A stretch of 64,000 nucleotides of DNA from Arcicella aquatica (lineage in GTDB: Bacteria; Bacteroidota; Bacteroidia; Cytophagales; Spirosomataceae), in contig NZ_JAYFUL010000029.1 in the NCBI RefSeq assembly GCF_034928825.1, forward strand, positions 8,569-72,568, written 5' to 3'. Under the pieces are notes generated by a model, which worked only from the letters and a program-made list of their open reading frames with translations, was not told the DNA's origin and did not search any database. The position numbers and the translations under genes are program-made. Below, one piece after another: positions 25,227 to 33,758 of the stretch (the stretch's first letter is position 1; the number at the start of each line of letters is the position of its first letter).

Positions 25227-25262
25227 AATCCCCTTATTCAGTGATGAGTAAGGGGATTTTTT
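25227..25262 (+). terminator. terminator of the DUF2723 gene (arm of the large inverted repeat)
   Basis: AATCCCCTTA and TAAGGGGATT pair around TTCAGTGATGAG, followed by TTTTTT. A near-identical mirror copy serves dnaJ at 25577-25612. Confidence 0.8.
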
Positions 25263-25399
25263 ATGTTGCAGTCGCTTGGCTTTAGCCGAGTGACGATTAT
25301 TTGCAGAAGCCCTCTGGACGTATTTGCTGTTGGATATGATTTATTTTTTAGGAATAGCTTTGTAAATAAGGAAACGTTTGTAAACATAAAAAATCGATT

Positions 25400-25457
25400 A
25401 CTGCATTCTTTCTATTAGGGTGCGACTTAAGTCGCACCCTAATAGAAAGAATGCAGT
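25400..25457. repeat. perfect 58-bp palindrome centred on GACTTAAGTC, copy 2
   Basis: Perfectly self-complementary around 25428/25429 with no loop; the half-site runs ACTGCATTCTTTCTATTAGG then GTGCGACTT. It shares only its centre and layout, not its arms, with the copies at 2648 and 63796. Confidence 0.9.
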
Positions 25458-25576
25458 TACTTGGTTTTAACCGAGTGAAAAGTAGCCATTTGGGCGTATT
25501 TGTAATTGGATGAGATTTAGTAAATAAAGCCAAGCGACTGCACAAGGCATCTTAAATCCTAAATCCATAACAACAT

Positions 25577-25612
25577 AAAATCCCCTTACTCATCGCTGAA
25601 TAAGGGGATTAA
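25577..25612 (-). terminator. terminator of dnaJ (mirror arm of the large inverted repeat)
   Basis: Read on the minus strand: AATCCCCTTATTCAGCGATG then AGTAAGGGGATTTTA. It is the same stem as at 25227-25262, with a shorter T-tract. Confidence 0.7.
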
Positions 25613-25755
25613 TATTAAAAAACCTAAGACTAAAAGTCTAATGTCCTAAAGTCCATCATCTTAAAGTCTAAAAGAAAATCTTCAAGTCCTAAAGTCCATC
25701 ATCTTAAAATCTAAAAAAAAATCTTCAAGTCATAAAGTCCAATAATCCTAAAGTC

Positions 25756-26919
25756 TTAATTAAAAAAATCCTTCATCTTTTCGAAGAAATTTTTGTCGCT
25801 TTTGCTTGGCTTTGGTTGGAAGTTTGGCGAAGTTCTGAACTTCTCTAGTTGTTCAGTTTCTTCACGGCTAAGGCTCTTAGGCGTCCAAATATTCACGTGG
25901 ATTAGTTCGTCACCTACACCATAACCATTCAACTCTTTGATACCTTTTCCTTTTAAACGAAGAATCTTACCTGCTTGTGTTCCCGCATCAATCGTTATAC
26001 GTGCTTTACCGCCGATTGTTGGTACTTCTACCGAAGTTCCTAAAGCCGCATCAGCAAAATTAAGGTATAAGTCATAGATTACGTTAGTACCATCACGGTG
26101 TAATACTTCATCAGCTTCTTCTTCTATAACGATTAGTAAATCACCAGCCACACCACCACGAGGAGGCACATTTCCTTTGCCCGTCATAGACAACTGCATG
26201 CCTTCGGCTACACCAGCAGGAATTTTGATTGGAATCACTTCTTCTTCTAATACTCTACCTTCACCAAAACACACCTCACAACGTGTTTTAATCATCTTAC
26301 CTTCACCATTACAAGTAGGGCAAGTAGAAGTAGTCACCATTTGTCCAAGCATAGTCTGCTGAACACGACGCACTTGTCCAGAACCACCACAAGTCTGGCA
26401 CGACTGTAGTTCAGTACCGTTCTTAGCACCGCTTCCGCTACAAGGCTTACAAGTAACATGGCGTTTTACTTTTATTTTCTTTTCAACACCGTTGGCTACT
26501 TCCTCTAGGTTCAATTTAAGTTTGATTCTTAAATCAGACCCTTTTCTAGTTCTACGGCCTTGTTGCTGACCGCCCCCATTGAAGAATCCACCAAAAGGAT
26601 TGTTATCGCCAAAAATATCACCAAACTGGCTGAAGATATCATCCATATTCATTCCTCCGCCATTGAAACCACCGCCACCTCCGCCAGCAGCTCCGCTCAT
26701 TCCTGCATGACCGAAACGATCATACTGAGCTTTTTTCTGAGCGTTTGATAACACTTCATACGCTTCAGCGGCTTCCTTGAATTTATCTTCAGCGGCTTTA
26801 TCCCCAGGATTTTTATCTGGGTGATATTTAATAGCCATCTTACGATATGCCTTCTTTATTTCTTCTTCCGAAGCTGACTTAGAAAGTTCTAATACTTCGT
26901 AATAATCTCTTTTTGCCAT
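25756..26919 (-). CDS. dnaJ: molecular chaperone DnaJ
   Basis: Full-length type I J-protein, 387 residues. J-domain (~1-70) with YHPDKNPGD carrying the HPD motif; Gly/Phe-rich region (~75-115, GGGGGGFNGGGMN); four CxxCxGxG zinc repeats (CKPCSGSG, CQTCGGSG, CPTCNGEG, CEVCFGEG) around residues 155-225; then the substrate-binding C-terminal domains. It delivers unfolded clients to DnaK and stimulates its ATPase. It follows grpE by 81 bp on the same strand. No hrcA or dnaK is adjacent; the main dnaK must lie elsewhere. Confidence 0.98.
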   Translation of the reverse strand: MAKRDYYEVLELSKSASEEEIKKAYRKMAIKYHPDKNPGDKAAEDKFKEAAEAYEVLSNAQKKAQYDRFGHAGMSGAAGGGGGGFNGGGMNMDDIFSQFGDIFGDNNPFGGFFNGGGQQQGRRTRKGSDLRIKLKLNLEEVANGVEKKIKVKRHVTCKPCSGSGAKNGTELQSCQTCGGSGQVRRVQQTMLGQMVTTSTCPTCNGEGKMIKTRCEVCFGEGRVLEEEVIPIKIPAGVAEGMQLSMTGKGNVPPRGGVAGDLLIVIEEEADEVLHRDGTNVIYDLYLNFADAALGTSVEVPTIGGKARITIDAGTQAGKILRLKGKGIKELNGYGVGDELIHVNIWTPKSLSREETEQLEKFRTSPNFQPKPSKSDKNFFEKMKDFFN

Positions 26920-27000
26920 CTTTTCTAATCAATGAATTGAGTAATTAAGCAGGAAATCATCCAATATTTTATGGATTATAACATTACTCTGATAATATTT

Positions 27001-27543
27001 TTAGTTTGCTACAACAACTTTTGCAAAGCGAATTACTTTTTCGTTCAAATAATATCCTTTTTCCACTACATCAAATACTTTCCCTTTGTCTTCTTCCGTT
27101 GGCGCTGGAAATTGTGTAATTGCTTCGTGCACATCTGGGTTAAATACTTGTCCTTTAGCATCCATTGGTTTTAAACCTTTCGTAGCCAAAGTATTGCTTA
27201 ATTTATTGAATATCAATTGGATTCCTTCAGAAATCTCGCCTTCTTGTGCGTTGGCAGTTGCTCTTTCAATATCATCAATCACTGGAATAATATCTACAAT
27301 TACTTTCTCTGATGCCGACTGAATCATTTCCAATTTCTCTTTCGCAGTACGTTTACGGAAATTATCAAAATCAGAATATAGGCGTAAATATTTATCTTTC
27401 AACTCCGCTATTTCTCCTTGAAGTTTTTCAGTTTCAGAAATTTCCACTGTTTCTTCAACAACTGCCTCTATATTTTCAGAAACATTGTCAGTTTCTTGGT
27501 TCAACGCTTGTTCTTCTGTCTGTAATTCTTCTTTATTTTCCAT
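27001..27543 (-). CDS. grpE: nucleotide exchange factor GrpE
   Basis: GrpE releases ADP from DnaK. From the ATG at 27543 the protein has 180 residues beginning MENKEELQTEEQ, an acidic disordered N-terminus as usual; the open frame continues 20 basic codons upstream to 27603, which I consider untranslated. Seen: the coiled-coil EIAELKDKYLRLYSDFDNFR with the RKRTAKEK motif, and the C-terminal beta-wing VFNPDVHEAITQF ... GYYLNEKVIRFAKVVV. It forms a grpE-dnaJ unit with the downstream gene. Confidence 0.95.
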   Translation of the reverse strand: MENKEELQTEEQALNQETDNVSENIEAVVEETVEISETEKLQGEIAELKDKYLRLYSDFDNFRKRTAKEKLEMIQSASEKVIVDIIPVIDDIERATANAQEGEISEGIQLIFNKLSNTLATKGLKPMDAKGQVFNPDVHEAITQFPAPTEEDKGKVFDVVEKGYYLNEKVIRFAKVVVAN

Positions 27544-27661
27544 TTTTAATATACTTTTCGCTTTATTTTTATACTTCCTTAATACTGTCAAAAGTTTTGC
27601 CATTTGTTGGTTTCTGTCAGATTGACAGTTTTTGAATTAACAAAGTTACAGTTTTTTACGC

Positions 27662-28564
27662 TTAAATTGATTGAATTGCCTTATTCTTCACGGCTAAACT
27701 TCGCCAGAGGTAAAAAACAGTATAGGCTTCCCACCTTTCAAAGCCTTTGAAAAAGGTTTCTAAGTCTGCCCTTAAAGGTTTTTTAGGCAAACCTTTCAAT
27801 GCATTCAAGGCATTATACAACCCTACATCTCCGTAAGTTACACATTCTAAACGCTTTAACGACTTCATCAAAGCATAATTTGCCGTCCACTCCCCTATTC
27901 CTCTGATAGCTACTAGTGCTTTGATAGCCTCTGCTGTTGAAAAGCCTTCCAACATGGTTTTTGAAAGTATTTTCTCTGAAAAAGTACGGGCAATCTCCAT
28001 TAAATACTCTGCTTTTCGGGTCGAAAATTGCATATTTCTAAGTTCTTCAACCGTCAGTTTAGCAATTATTTCGGGTTTGGGAAAAAGATAAAAGTCTTTG
28101 CCTTCATAGGTTTGTTTGTACCCGTAGGTTTCCGTCAATCTACGTTTTAGTTTATACGCAAAACTAAGGTTAATCTGTTGCCCAATAATCGACCAACACA
28201 AGGCTTCAAACAAATCAGGAATACCCAATAGTCGCAAGCCGTGATAGTCTGTAACCATATAAGCTAAGTCGTCGTCCTTGGCTAATAGCTGATAAAATGG
28301 CATTAAATCTCGTTCTAAATCAAACCATTCTGTCACAAAATGGCAGATTTCATCTTTGGCACATTCCCCTGTTAATACATCTATCTGCAAATGATTGTCG
28401 AGTGCTTTAATTTCAATTAAAGTTGGTTTTTCATGAATAGAAAGCAGTTTCAAAACAGAATTTTCCCGAACTTCGTGCAAGCAATCATCATAGTTTCTAT
28501 CTAAAAACCATAAGCATTCTTGAAAAGAAAACTGTGGAGGAACAGGAAGGAAGATTTGATTCAT
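27662..28564 (-). CDS. alkA: DNA-3-methyladenine glycosylase II (AlkA family)
   Basis: A helix-hairpin-helix-GPD glycosylase that removes alkylated bases. From the ATG at 28564 (MNQIFLPVPPQFSFQECLWF) it has ~300 residues; the frame runs 22 codons further upstream. Seen: the AlkA-type N-terminal beta domain, EALCWSIIGQQINLSFAYKL in the middle, the HhH VAIRGIGEWTANYALMKSL and the following catalytic Asp in CVTYGDVGLYNAL. It is divergent from an alkyltransferase gene with 68 bp between start codons, so the two probably share a control region and together repair alkylation damage. Confidence 0.92.
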   Translation of the reverse strand: MNQIFLPVPPQFSFQECLWFLDRNYDDCLHEVRENSVLKLLSIHEKPTLIEIKALDNHLQIDVLTGECAKDEICHFVTEWFDLERDLMPFYQLLAKDDDLAYMVTDYHGLRLLGIPDLFEALCWSIIGQQINLSFAYKLKRRLTETYGYKQTYEGKDFYLFPKPEIIAKLTVEELRNMQFSTRKAEYLMEIARTFSEKILSKTMLEGFSTAEAIKALVAIRGIGEWTANYALMKSLKRLECVTYGDVGLYNALNALKGLPKKPLRADLETFFKGFERWEAYTVFYLWRSLAVKNKAIQSI

Positions 28565-28632
28565 GTTTTTTATTGCAAAATACAGCATTGTTTCCTTCAA
28601 ATAAAACCGAAACTTGCTAATCATTCGCAAAT

Positions 28633-29145
28633 ATGAGTACAGAAATTTTCACAAAATACATAGATTCCCCCCTCGGACAGCTTGAAGTGTCTGCTACAGA
28701 AAGCTATCTTACTTCTATTCTTTTTGTAGATACTCAAAAAAAGCCAAGTCCACGCAAAGAAGCTACTTTGTATGTTCCAGCAATCATTGAAACGTATCAG
28801 CAACAAATACAGGAATATTTTGATGGCACTCGCAAGGATTTTGACATTCCCTTCCAACACGAAGGTACCGATTTTCAAAAATCTGTTTGGGAGAAATTAA
28901 TCACAATTCCTTACGGCAAAACGATTTCGTATTTAGAGCTTTCAAGAAGGATTGGTAACGAAAAAGCCATTCGTGCGGTTGGAACAACCAATGGGGCGAA
29001 TAAATTTAATATTATCGTACCCTGTCATAGAGTAATTGGTGCAAATGGGTCTTTAGTAGGTTATGGCGGTGATTTATGGCGAAAAAAGTGGCTATTAGAA
29101 CATGAAGCCAAACATACAGGAAATTATCAGACTAGTATGTTTTGA
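28633..29145 (+). CDS. ogt: methylated-DNA--protein-cysteine methyltransferase
   Basis: A suicidal repair protein that transfers the methyl group of O6-methylguanine to its own cysteine. 170 residues, Ogt-like, with no Ada regulatory domain. The active site NIIVPCHRVIGANGSLVGYG is present, preceded by the recognition helix region GNEKAIRAVGTTNGANKFN and IPYGKTISYLELSRRIG. It is divergent from alkA. The convergent side downstream holds the tandem palindromic array at 29163-29460. Confidence 0.96.
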   Translation: MSTEIFTKYIDSPLGQLEVSATESYLTSILFVDTQKKPSPRKEATLYVPAIIETYQQQIQEYFDGTRKDFDIPFQHEGTDFQKSVWEKLITIPYGKTISYLELSRRIGNEKAIRAVGTTNGANKFNIIVPCHRVIGANGSLVGYGGDLWRKKWLLEHEAKHTGNYQTSMF

Positions 29146-29162
29146 TTTTTTGTGAGATATTT

Positions 29163-29460
29163 TTTACCCGCTGATTAACAGAGATTATTTCATTTAAAAT
29201 CTCCATCATCTGCGATTTTAAAATCAGCGTTAATCTGCGGGAAATATTTACCCGCTGATTTAAGGAGATTTATACGCTGATTTACGCTGATTATTCTTGT
29301 TAAAAATCTCCATCATCAGCGCTTTTAAAATCAGCGTTAATCTGCGGGAAATATTTACCCGCTGATTTACACAGATTGATACGCTGATTTTCGCTGATTA
29401 TTTTACTAAAAAAATCTCCATCATCAGCGATTTAAAATCAGCGAAAATCTGCGGGAAAAG
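29163..29460. repeat. tandem array of ~107-bp palindromic units (three copies)
   Basis: This fills the 319-bp gap between two convergent genes. Units begin TTTACCCGCTGATT at 29163, 29247 and 29354 and end AATCTGCGGGAAA; unit 1 is 84 bp, units 2 and 3 are 107 bp. Each unit is itself an inverted repeat (CCCGCTGATT ... AATCTGCGGG) with an internal CTCCATCATCAGCG box. Unit 1 lacks the internal TATACGCTGATT block. The last unit abuts the stop codon of the gene at 29465. Confidence 0.85.
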
Positions 29461-29464
29461 TTTA

Positions 29465-30685
29465 CTATCTACTACAAACAATAACAATCTTCTGATTTTG
29501 GGCATCGGTGGTTGCAAAAAGATAATCATCCCCTCCTTCATTCAGTTTCAATTTTTCTCTGATTTGTTTTACAGTCAAAGGGAAATTCCTGATGGTGATA
29601 TTTGCTTTATTTGCTGTGATATGTTTTGCAATTTCCTTTTTATCTAATTTACAAACAGCCTTTATTTGAAAAGTCCTGCCTTGAAAATCATTAACTAATT
29701 TCTCAGAAGTATAAAGATGACTATGCGGAGCTATTTTCTGCAAGCCAAATTGTTGAGCAACCATTCTAAAAGCACCTGATTTTAAAATAGCCGCATTAGG
29801 TTCATACAAAAATTGTTGTGGACTACTAAGACCAATAATAGCCATTTTTTCCTCCGACTTCTGGAAGGTAAAAACGTGTTTCGTTGTTCCCTTTGCTTCG
29901 GAAACATCACCTTGTTTCAGAAAATTAATAGCGGTGATATTGGCTTCTGCATGGTAGTCTTTTTGCAGCTGAAATAGAATTTCTTTTACCTCATTTTCCA
30001 CAGCAATGATATATACGTTCGATACATTTTTTAATTCCAATATGGCTAAATCAATATCCAACATCGGTGATACTTTTAGCAGTACATTATCAGTCCTTTC
30101 GAAAATCAGATTTTTTATTTCCAATATATTAGGCTCACAGTCTTGTAGTTTTACCACTTTATTCCCCGTATCGTCTCGCCTATGTGGGTCGAGGTAAATC
30201 CATGAAAACTTTGTTTCGTTCGCTTTCAACCAAGTTTCAGAATTTCCTTCAACAAATTGTATGTTTTCAATATTTAATACTTGATAATTATGCTGAGTCA
30301 CTTTCAATAACTCACTATTCTGTTCAGCATAAAAAGCGTTGTTGAAGCCTTTACTCATATAGGCAAGGTCTATTCCCATACCCCCTGTTAAATCTAGCAG
30401 GTTTTCGCCTTTTACCAGACTTGCTTTAAATTTAGCTGTAATTTCAGAAGAAGATTGTTCCAACGACAGCATTTTGGGGAAGAAAACATCAAGGTTTTCA
30501 GTCCATTCTGGCAGTTTGTTTTTAGCTTTTTGTCTAGTCTGAATTTGTGCTACTAGATAAGGAATATTGAGGGTAGGAAAACGCTTTGCTTGTAAAAGTA
30601 ACTGAGTTACATCATCGTGAAGATGTGTTTGTACAAAGTGTTTTTCTGATTCCGAGAGTATATATGTTGAAGACGATTCGATAAT
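29465..30685 (-). CDS. THUMP-like class I methyltransferase with no ATG at its natural start
   Basis: A SAM-dependent methyltransferase with a C-terminal THUMP-like (PG_1098-type) domain. SAM motif I is LLDLTGGMGIDLAYM, and motif IV-like IYLDPHRRDD follows. The first ATG (30472) would leave out a conserved N-terminal domain: in the same frame upstream I read LSESEKHFVQTHLHDDVTQL and QIQTRQKAKNKLPEW up to a stop just before 30703. No ATG, GTG or TTG occurs there. I place the start tentatively at ATT 30685 (about 406 residues; ATA at 30661 is the alternative). It is probably an RNA methyltransferase; the target is unknown. Confidence 0.75.
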   Translation of the reverse strand: MIESSSTYILSESEKHFVQTHLHDDVTQLLLQAKRFPTLNIPYLVAQIQTRQKAKNKLPEWTENLDVFFPKMLSLEQSSSEITAKFKASLVKGENLLDLTGGMGIDLAYMSKGFNNAFYAEQNSELLKVTQHNYQVLNIENIQFVEGNSETWLKANETKFSWIYLDPHRRDDTGNKVVKLQDCEPNILEIKNLIFERTDNVLLKVSPMLDIDLAILELKNVSNVYIIAVENEVKEILFQLQKDYHAEANITAINFLKQGDVSEAKGTTKHVFTFQKSEEKMAIIGLSSPQQFLYEPNAAILKSGAFRMVAQQFGLQKIAPHSHLYTSEKLVNDFQGRTFQIKAVCKLDKKEIAKHITANKANITIRNFPLTVKQIREKLKLNEGGDDYLFATTDAQNQKIVIVCSR

Positions 30686-30893
30686 TTTAGCTTTTAAGCT
30701 ACAAAATTACATGGTTGAGATGATATTTCTGAGAGAATAGGTGTTTTTCAGGGCAACATACTTATTTGCTGTAGGCAGTACTTATCAATTTTATTAAAAA
30801 TTACTGACTACAGCGTTTTGTGTAAGTTGTGAGTGATGAGTAGTCTCTATTTATAAAATACTCCGCACTAGTAATTCAACACTCATACTTTTA

Positions 30894-32120
30894 CTATTCT
30901 TTCTTAACCACTTTGTTCTTTTTCTTAAATGGTTTTTTCTTAAATCCACTCGCATTTACTCTTTTATTGGGCTGATAAACTGGCGCCTCGCCCATTCCTT
31001 CTGGCAATGGTGTTTTAGGAATTTCTCTTCCTATCAAGGCTTCTATCGCCGCAAATTTCTTCTGGTCTTTATCATTGATAAAAGTAATGGCTATACCAGT
31101 AGTTGCCGCACGAGCCGTCCTCCCGATTCTGTGGATATAATCTTCAGGGTCGTTTGGTGTATTAAAATTAACCACTAAACTGATGCCCTCTACATCTATT
31201 CCCCTTGAAAGAATATCTGTTCCAATCAAAATGGGCAAAGATTTACTTTTGAACTCTCTCAGAATCTCTTCTCTTTCCTTCTGATCTAAATCAGAGTGAA
31301 ACGCCTTGGCTTTCAGTCCAGTTTGTCTTAGTTCTTTGTCTAACTGTTTTACGTTTTCTTTCGTTGAAGCAAAAATAATAACACTACTGTATTTGCCTTC
31401 TTCCAAAAGATGTGTCAACAATTTTATTTTCTGTGTATCATACACCAAATACGCTTGTTGCGAAATGCCCTCTGATGGTTTAGAAATAGAAATATTTACC
31501 TGCTCTGGATTATTCAGAATGGTGTTAGCCAGCAACCTAATTTTAGGAGGCATCGTCGCCGAAAAAAGAATCGTTTGTCGGTCAGCAGGGAGATACTTGA
31601 TGATTTTGATAATATCATCATAAAAACCCATATCCAACATCCTATCGGCTTCGTCCAGAATCAAATGTTTTAAATGAGAGAAGTTTATCTTTCCCATTTG
31701 TAACAAAGCGATTAGCCTTCCTGGGGTAGCTATAATGATTTCCGCACCATCTTCCAGTGCTTTTCTTTGCTGATTCCAAGCAGCGCCATCACCTCCGCCA
31801 TATATCGAAATCGAGCTGATACCCGTAAAATAACCCAAGCCTTCAACTTGTTGGTCTATTTGCGTGGCAAGCTCGCGAGTAGGCGAGATAATCAGCGTAT
31901 TGAGGTGCCTTTGTTTATCAGGCGTATTGATAATCTTATGCAAAGTTGGCAACAAAAAAGCAGCAGTCTTGCCTGTTCCAGTCTGAGCACAGGCAATTAA
32001 ATCTTTATTTTGAAGAATCAGCGGAATAGCTTGTTCTTGTATTGCAGTTGGTTTGGTATAACCCATCGACTCTAGGCCGTCTAAAAGCTTTGAATCAAAG
32101 TTGAAATCTTGAAATGTCAA
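30894..32120 (-). CDS. DEAD-box ATP-dependent RNA helicase (RhlE-like)
   Basis: 408 residues. Seen in order: Q motif FDSKLLDGLESMGYTKPTAI, motif I AQTGTGKT, Ia PTRELATQ, Ib TPGR, II DEADRM, III SAT, then IV-VI including GTDILSRGIDVEGI and HRIGRTARA. The C-terminal tail is short and very basic (GFKKKPFKKKNKVVKK), which would add RNA binding. Such proteins remodel rRNA and mRNA structures, often in the cold. Separated from neighbours; 173 bp lie upstream. Confidence 0.95.
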   Translation of the reverse strand: MTFQDFNFDSKLLDGLESMGYTKPTAIQEQAIPLILQNKDLIACAQTGTGKTAAFLLPTLHKIINTPDKQRHLNTLIISPTRELATQIDQQVEGLGYFTGISSISIYGGGDGAAWNQQRKALEDGAEIIIATPGRLIALLQMGKINFSHLKHLILDEADRMLDMGFYDDIIKIIKYLPADRQTILFSATMPPKIRLLANTILNNPEQVNISISKPSEGISQQAYLVYDTQKIKLLTHLLEEGKYSSVIIFASTKENVKQLDKELRQTGLKAKAFHSDLDQKEREEILREFKSKSLPILIGTDILSRGIDVEGISLVVNFNTPNDPEDYIHRIGRTARAATTGIAITFINDKDQKKFAAIEALIGREIPKTPLPEGMGEAPVYQPNKRVNASGFKKKPFKKKNKVVKKE

Positions 32121-32293
32121 TTTATATTAGTTTAAATTTTGCTCGTCTAACAAGGATTATATTGAACTTGTTGGCGCTAAAGTAAAGTATTTTAGCATAC
32201 AGAACGAACAAACGTTGATGTTCAATTTTGAAAAGATAGCTAAAATTTACGACAAATACAAATTGACAATCCAAAGGATTTCTATCAATAAAT

Positions 32294-33757
32294 TTAAAGC
32301 AAGTCTGGAAGTCCAGCCGTATAAGCTAAATTTGCCAGTGCTTTCTCGTATTTACTCTTCAACGATTCTACTTTTATGCGCATATCAATCAGTTTGCTTT
32401 CGCGACTGTTAATCAAGAATAAAGTACTTTCACCTATTTCAAATTTCCGTTGTTCGGCTTTGGTTAATAGTTCTTGGTTCTTGGCCGCATCTTGCTGAAT
32501 ACGTAGCTGACGTTCGTAGTTTTTCACTTCGTTATAAGCTGCATACACATCATTCATGATTTCACGGCGTGCCAGATTCAATTCAAAACCTGTACTCAAT
32601 TGCTTGATTCTGATTTGCTGTAGCTTCCCTCTTTCTTTTCTTAGGAACAGAGGCATTACAAACTCAAAGCCCAACTTATGGTTATTGGTCGAAAAGGAAT
32701 TTTCGTAAGAATAAGCAGGATTTGAGCTAAAGCTATCTGCAATAAAATTGAAATTAGCATTCAGCGTAGGCTTCAGCATTTCCCTTCTAAACTTTTCTTC
32801 AATCCCTAATTGTTGGATTTTCAAATCGTATTTTTGAATTTCCGGGTGTCTTGATTTCGCCTGACTAATCAAACCTTGAAGGGTAGTTTCATCTACTTTT
32901 ATCACTGCCGACGCTGGCGGAAATGCATTCTCGGGCAATTCAAGCGGATTTTCTTTATCATCCCACAGATAGTTTGACAACGCCAACCTAGTGTTCTGTA
33001 AATCTACCTGCGCTTGCTCTAAAGCTACTTCACGGTCTTGCAAGGTAATCTTAGCTTCCACAGAATCTATCGTGGCTTGTTCGCCTACTCGCGAACGTTC
33101 GCGAGTAGCGATAAATCTTTGGTTTGCCAAATCGTAGCCTTCTCGCACAAATTGTAATTGCTGATGGCTGAACCACCATTCCCAATAGCTTTTGGCAGCA
33201 TACAAGATGGTTTTGTTAATCAGCTTTTGACGTTCCGCATCTGCAATGTTCTTGGCTAAATTAGCTTGCTTCAACGTATTTCTTCGGGCATCAATCACCA
33301 AGCCTTGACCAATCGGCACGCTTAAACCCGCTACAATAAGTCGGGAAGACTCTTCTGCCAACAGTTTCTTACCGCTGCTTTGCTCGTAACCTACTTTGAA
33401 ATCTACGCCTGTCCAAGTAGGAATTTTTAGGGCGTTGTGCCAACGGTTATAATAATCATCCCCTTTAAAAGCCTTTCTGTCAAAATCCGATGATAGCTTC
33501 GGGTCGAAAGCCCCTCTGGCTTGCATAATTTCGGCATCAGCATCAGCCAAGTACAAATTGGCTTGTTTTACAGTTGGATGATTCTTTAAAACCAAACTTT
33601 TAAAATCTTCATAACTAAAGGTTGCTTGTGCCTTAGCATTGCTTATGGCACTCATTAATAGAATAAAGACGTATATGGTATAAAATCGTGGTGTTGAAAA
33701 ACCTTTCCTATTAAAAGCATTAGATTGATGAACACCACTCATTATTGTTTGTTTCAT
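32294..33757 (-). CDS. TolC-family outer-membrane channel of a type-1-like exporter
   Basis: 487 residues: an N-terminal signal (hydrophobic run ~27-43 ending NAKAQ), then two TolC-type repeats rich in long helices (LYLADADAEIMQARGAFDPK; ALEQAQVDLQNTRLALSNYLW; YAAYNEVKNYERQLRIQQDA). It forms the outer-membrane tunnel for the ABC/HlyD pair upstream. Its start lies 1 bp after the HlyD-family stop, so the three genes are one operon. An in-frame internal ATG (residue 6) could also be used. Confidence 0.92.
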   Translation of the reverse strand: MKQTIMSGVHQSNAFNRKGFSTPRFYTIYVFILLMSAISNAKAQATFSYEDFKSLVLKNHPTVKQANLYLADADAEIMQARGAFDPKLSSDFDRKAFKGDDYYNRWHNALKIPTWTGVDFKVGYEQSSGKKLLAEESSRLIVAGLSVPIGQGLVIDARRNTLKQANLAKNIADAERQKLINKTILYAAKSYWEWWFSHQQLQFVREGYDLANQRFIATRERSRVGEQATIDSVEAKITLQDREVALEQAQVDLQNTRLALSNYLWDDKENPLELPENAFPPASAVIKVDETTLQGLISQAKSRHPEIQKYDLKIQQLGIEEKFRREMLKPTLNANFNFIADSFSSNPAYSYENSFSTNNHKLGFEFVMPLFLRKERGKLQQIRIKQLSTGFELNLARREIMNDVYAAYNEVKNYERQLRIQQDAAKNQELLTKAEQRKFEIGESTLFLINSRESKLIDMRIKVESLKSKYEKALANLAYTAGLPDLL

Positions 33758-33758
33758 T

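Larger units (their letters stand above)
25090..25757. repeat. 668-bp nested inverted repeat between two convergent genes
   Basis: The whole 669-bp space between the DUF2723 gene and dnaJ is symmetrical about ~25.42 kb. Outward from the centre there is: a perfect 58-bp palindrome (25400-25457); arms carrying TGCAGTCGCTTGGCTTTA and TAAAGCCAAGCGACTGCA; two mirror-image copies of the same terminator (25227-25262 and 25577-25612); and outer low-complexity arms (TTTAAGATGATGGACTTTAGG versus its complement repeated twice at 25640-25720). No gene is present; a short open frame inside follows from the palindrome. Confidence 0.8.

Noticed and set aside
25348..25545. 65-aa open frame on the minus strand between DUF2723 and dnaJ
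   Set aside because: It spans the perfect palindrome and is a by-product of the repeat.
27544..27603. 20-codon N-terminal extension of GrpE
   Set aside because: Basic and hydrophobic, unlike the acidic disordered N-terminus of GrpE that begins at 27543.
29163..29460. Possible CRISPR array (regular repeats)
   Set aside because: Units are 84-107 bp, self-complementary and contiguous, with no unique spacers and no cas genes.
32215..32412. 65-aa open frame on the plus strand
   Set aside because: It overlaps the 3' end of the TolC-family gene in antisense, with no signal or family resemblance.
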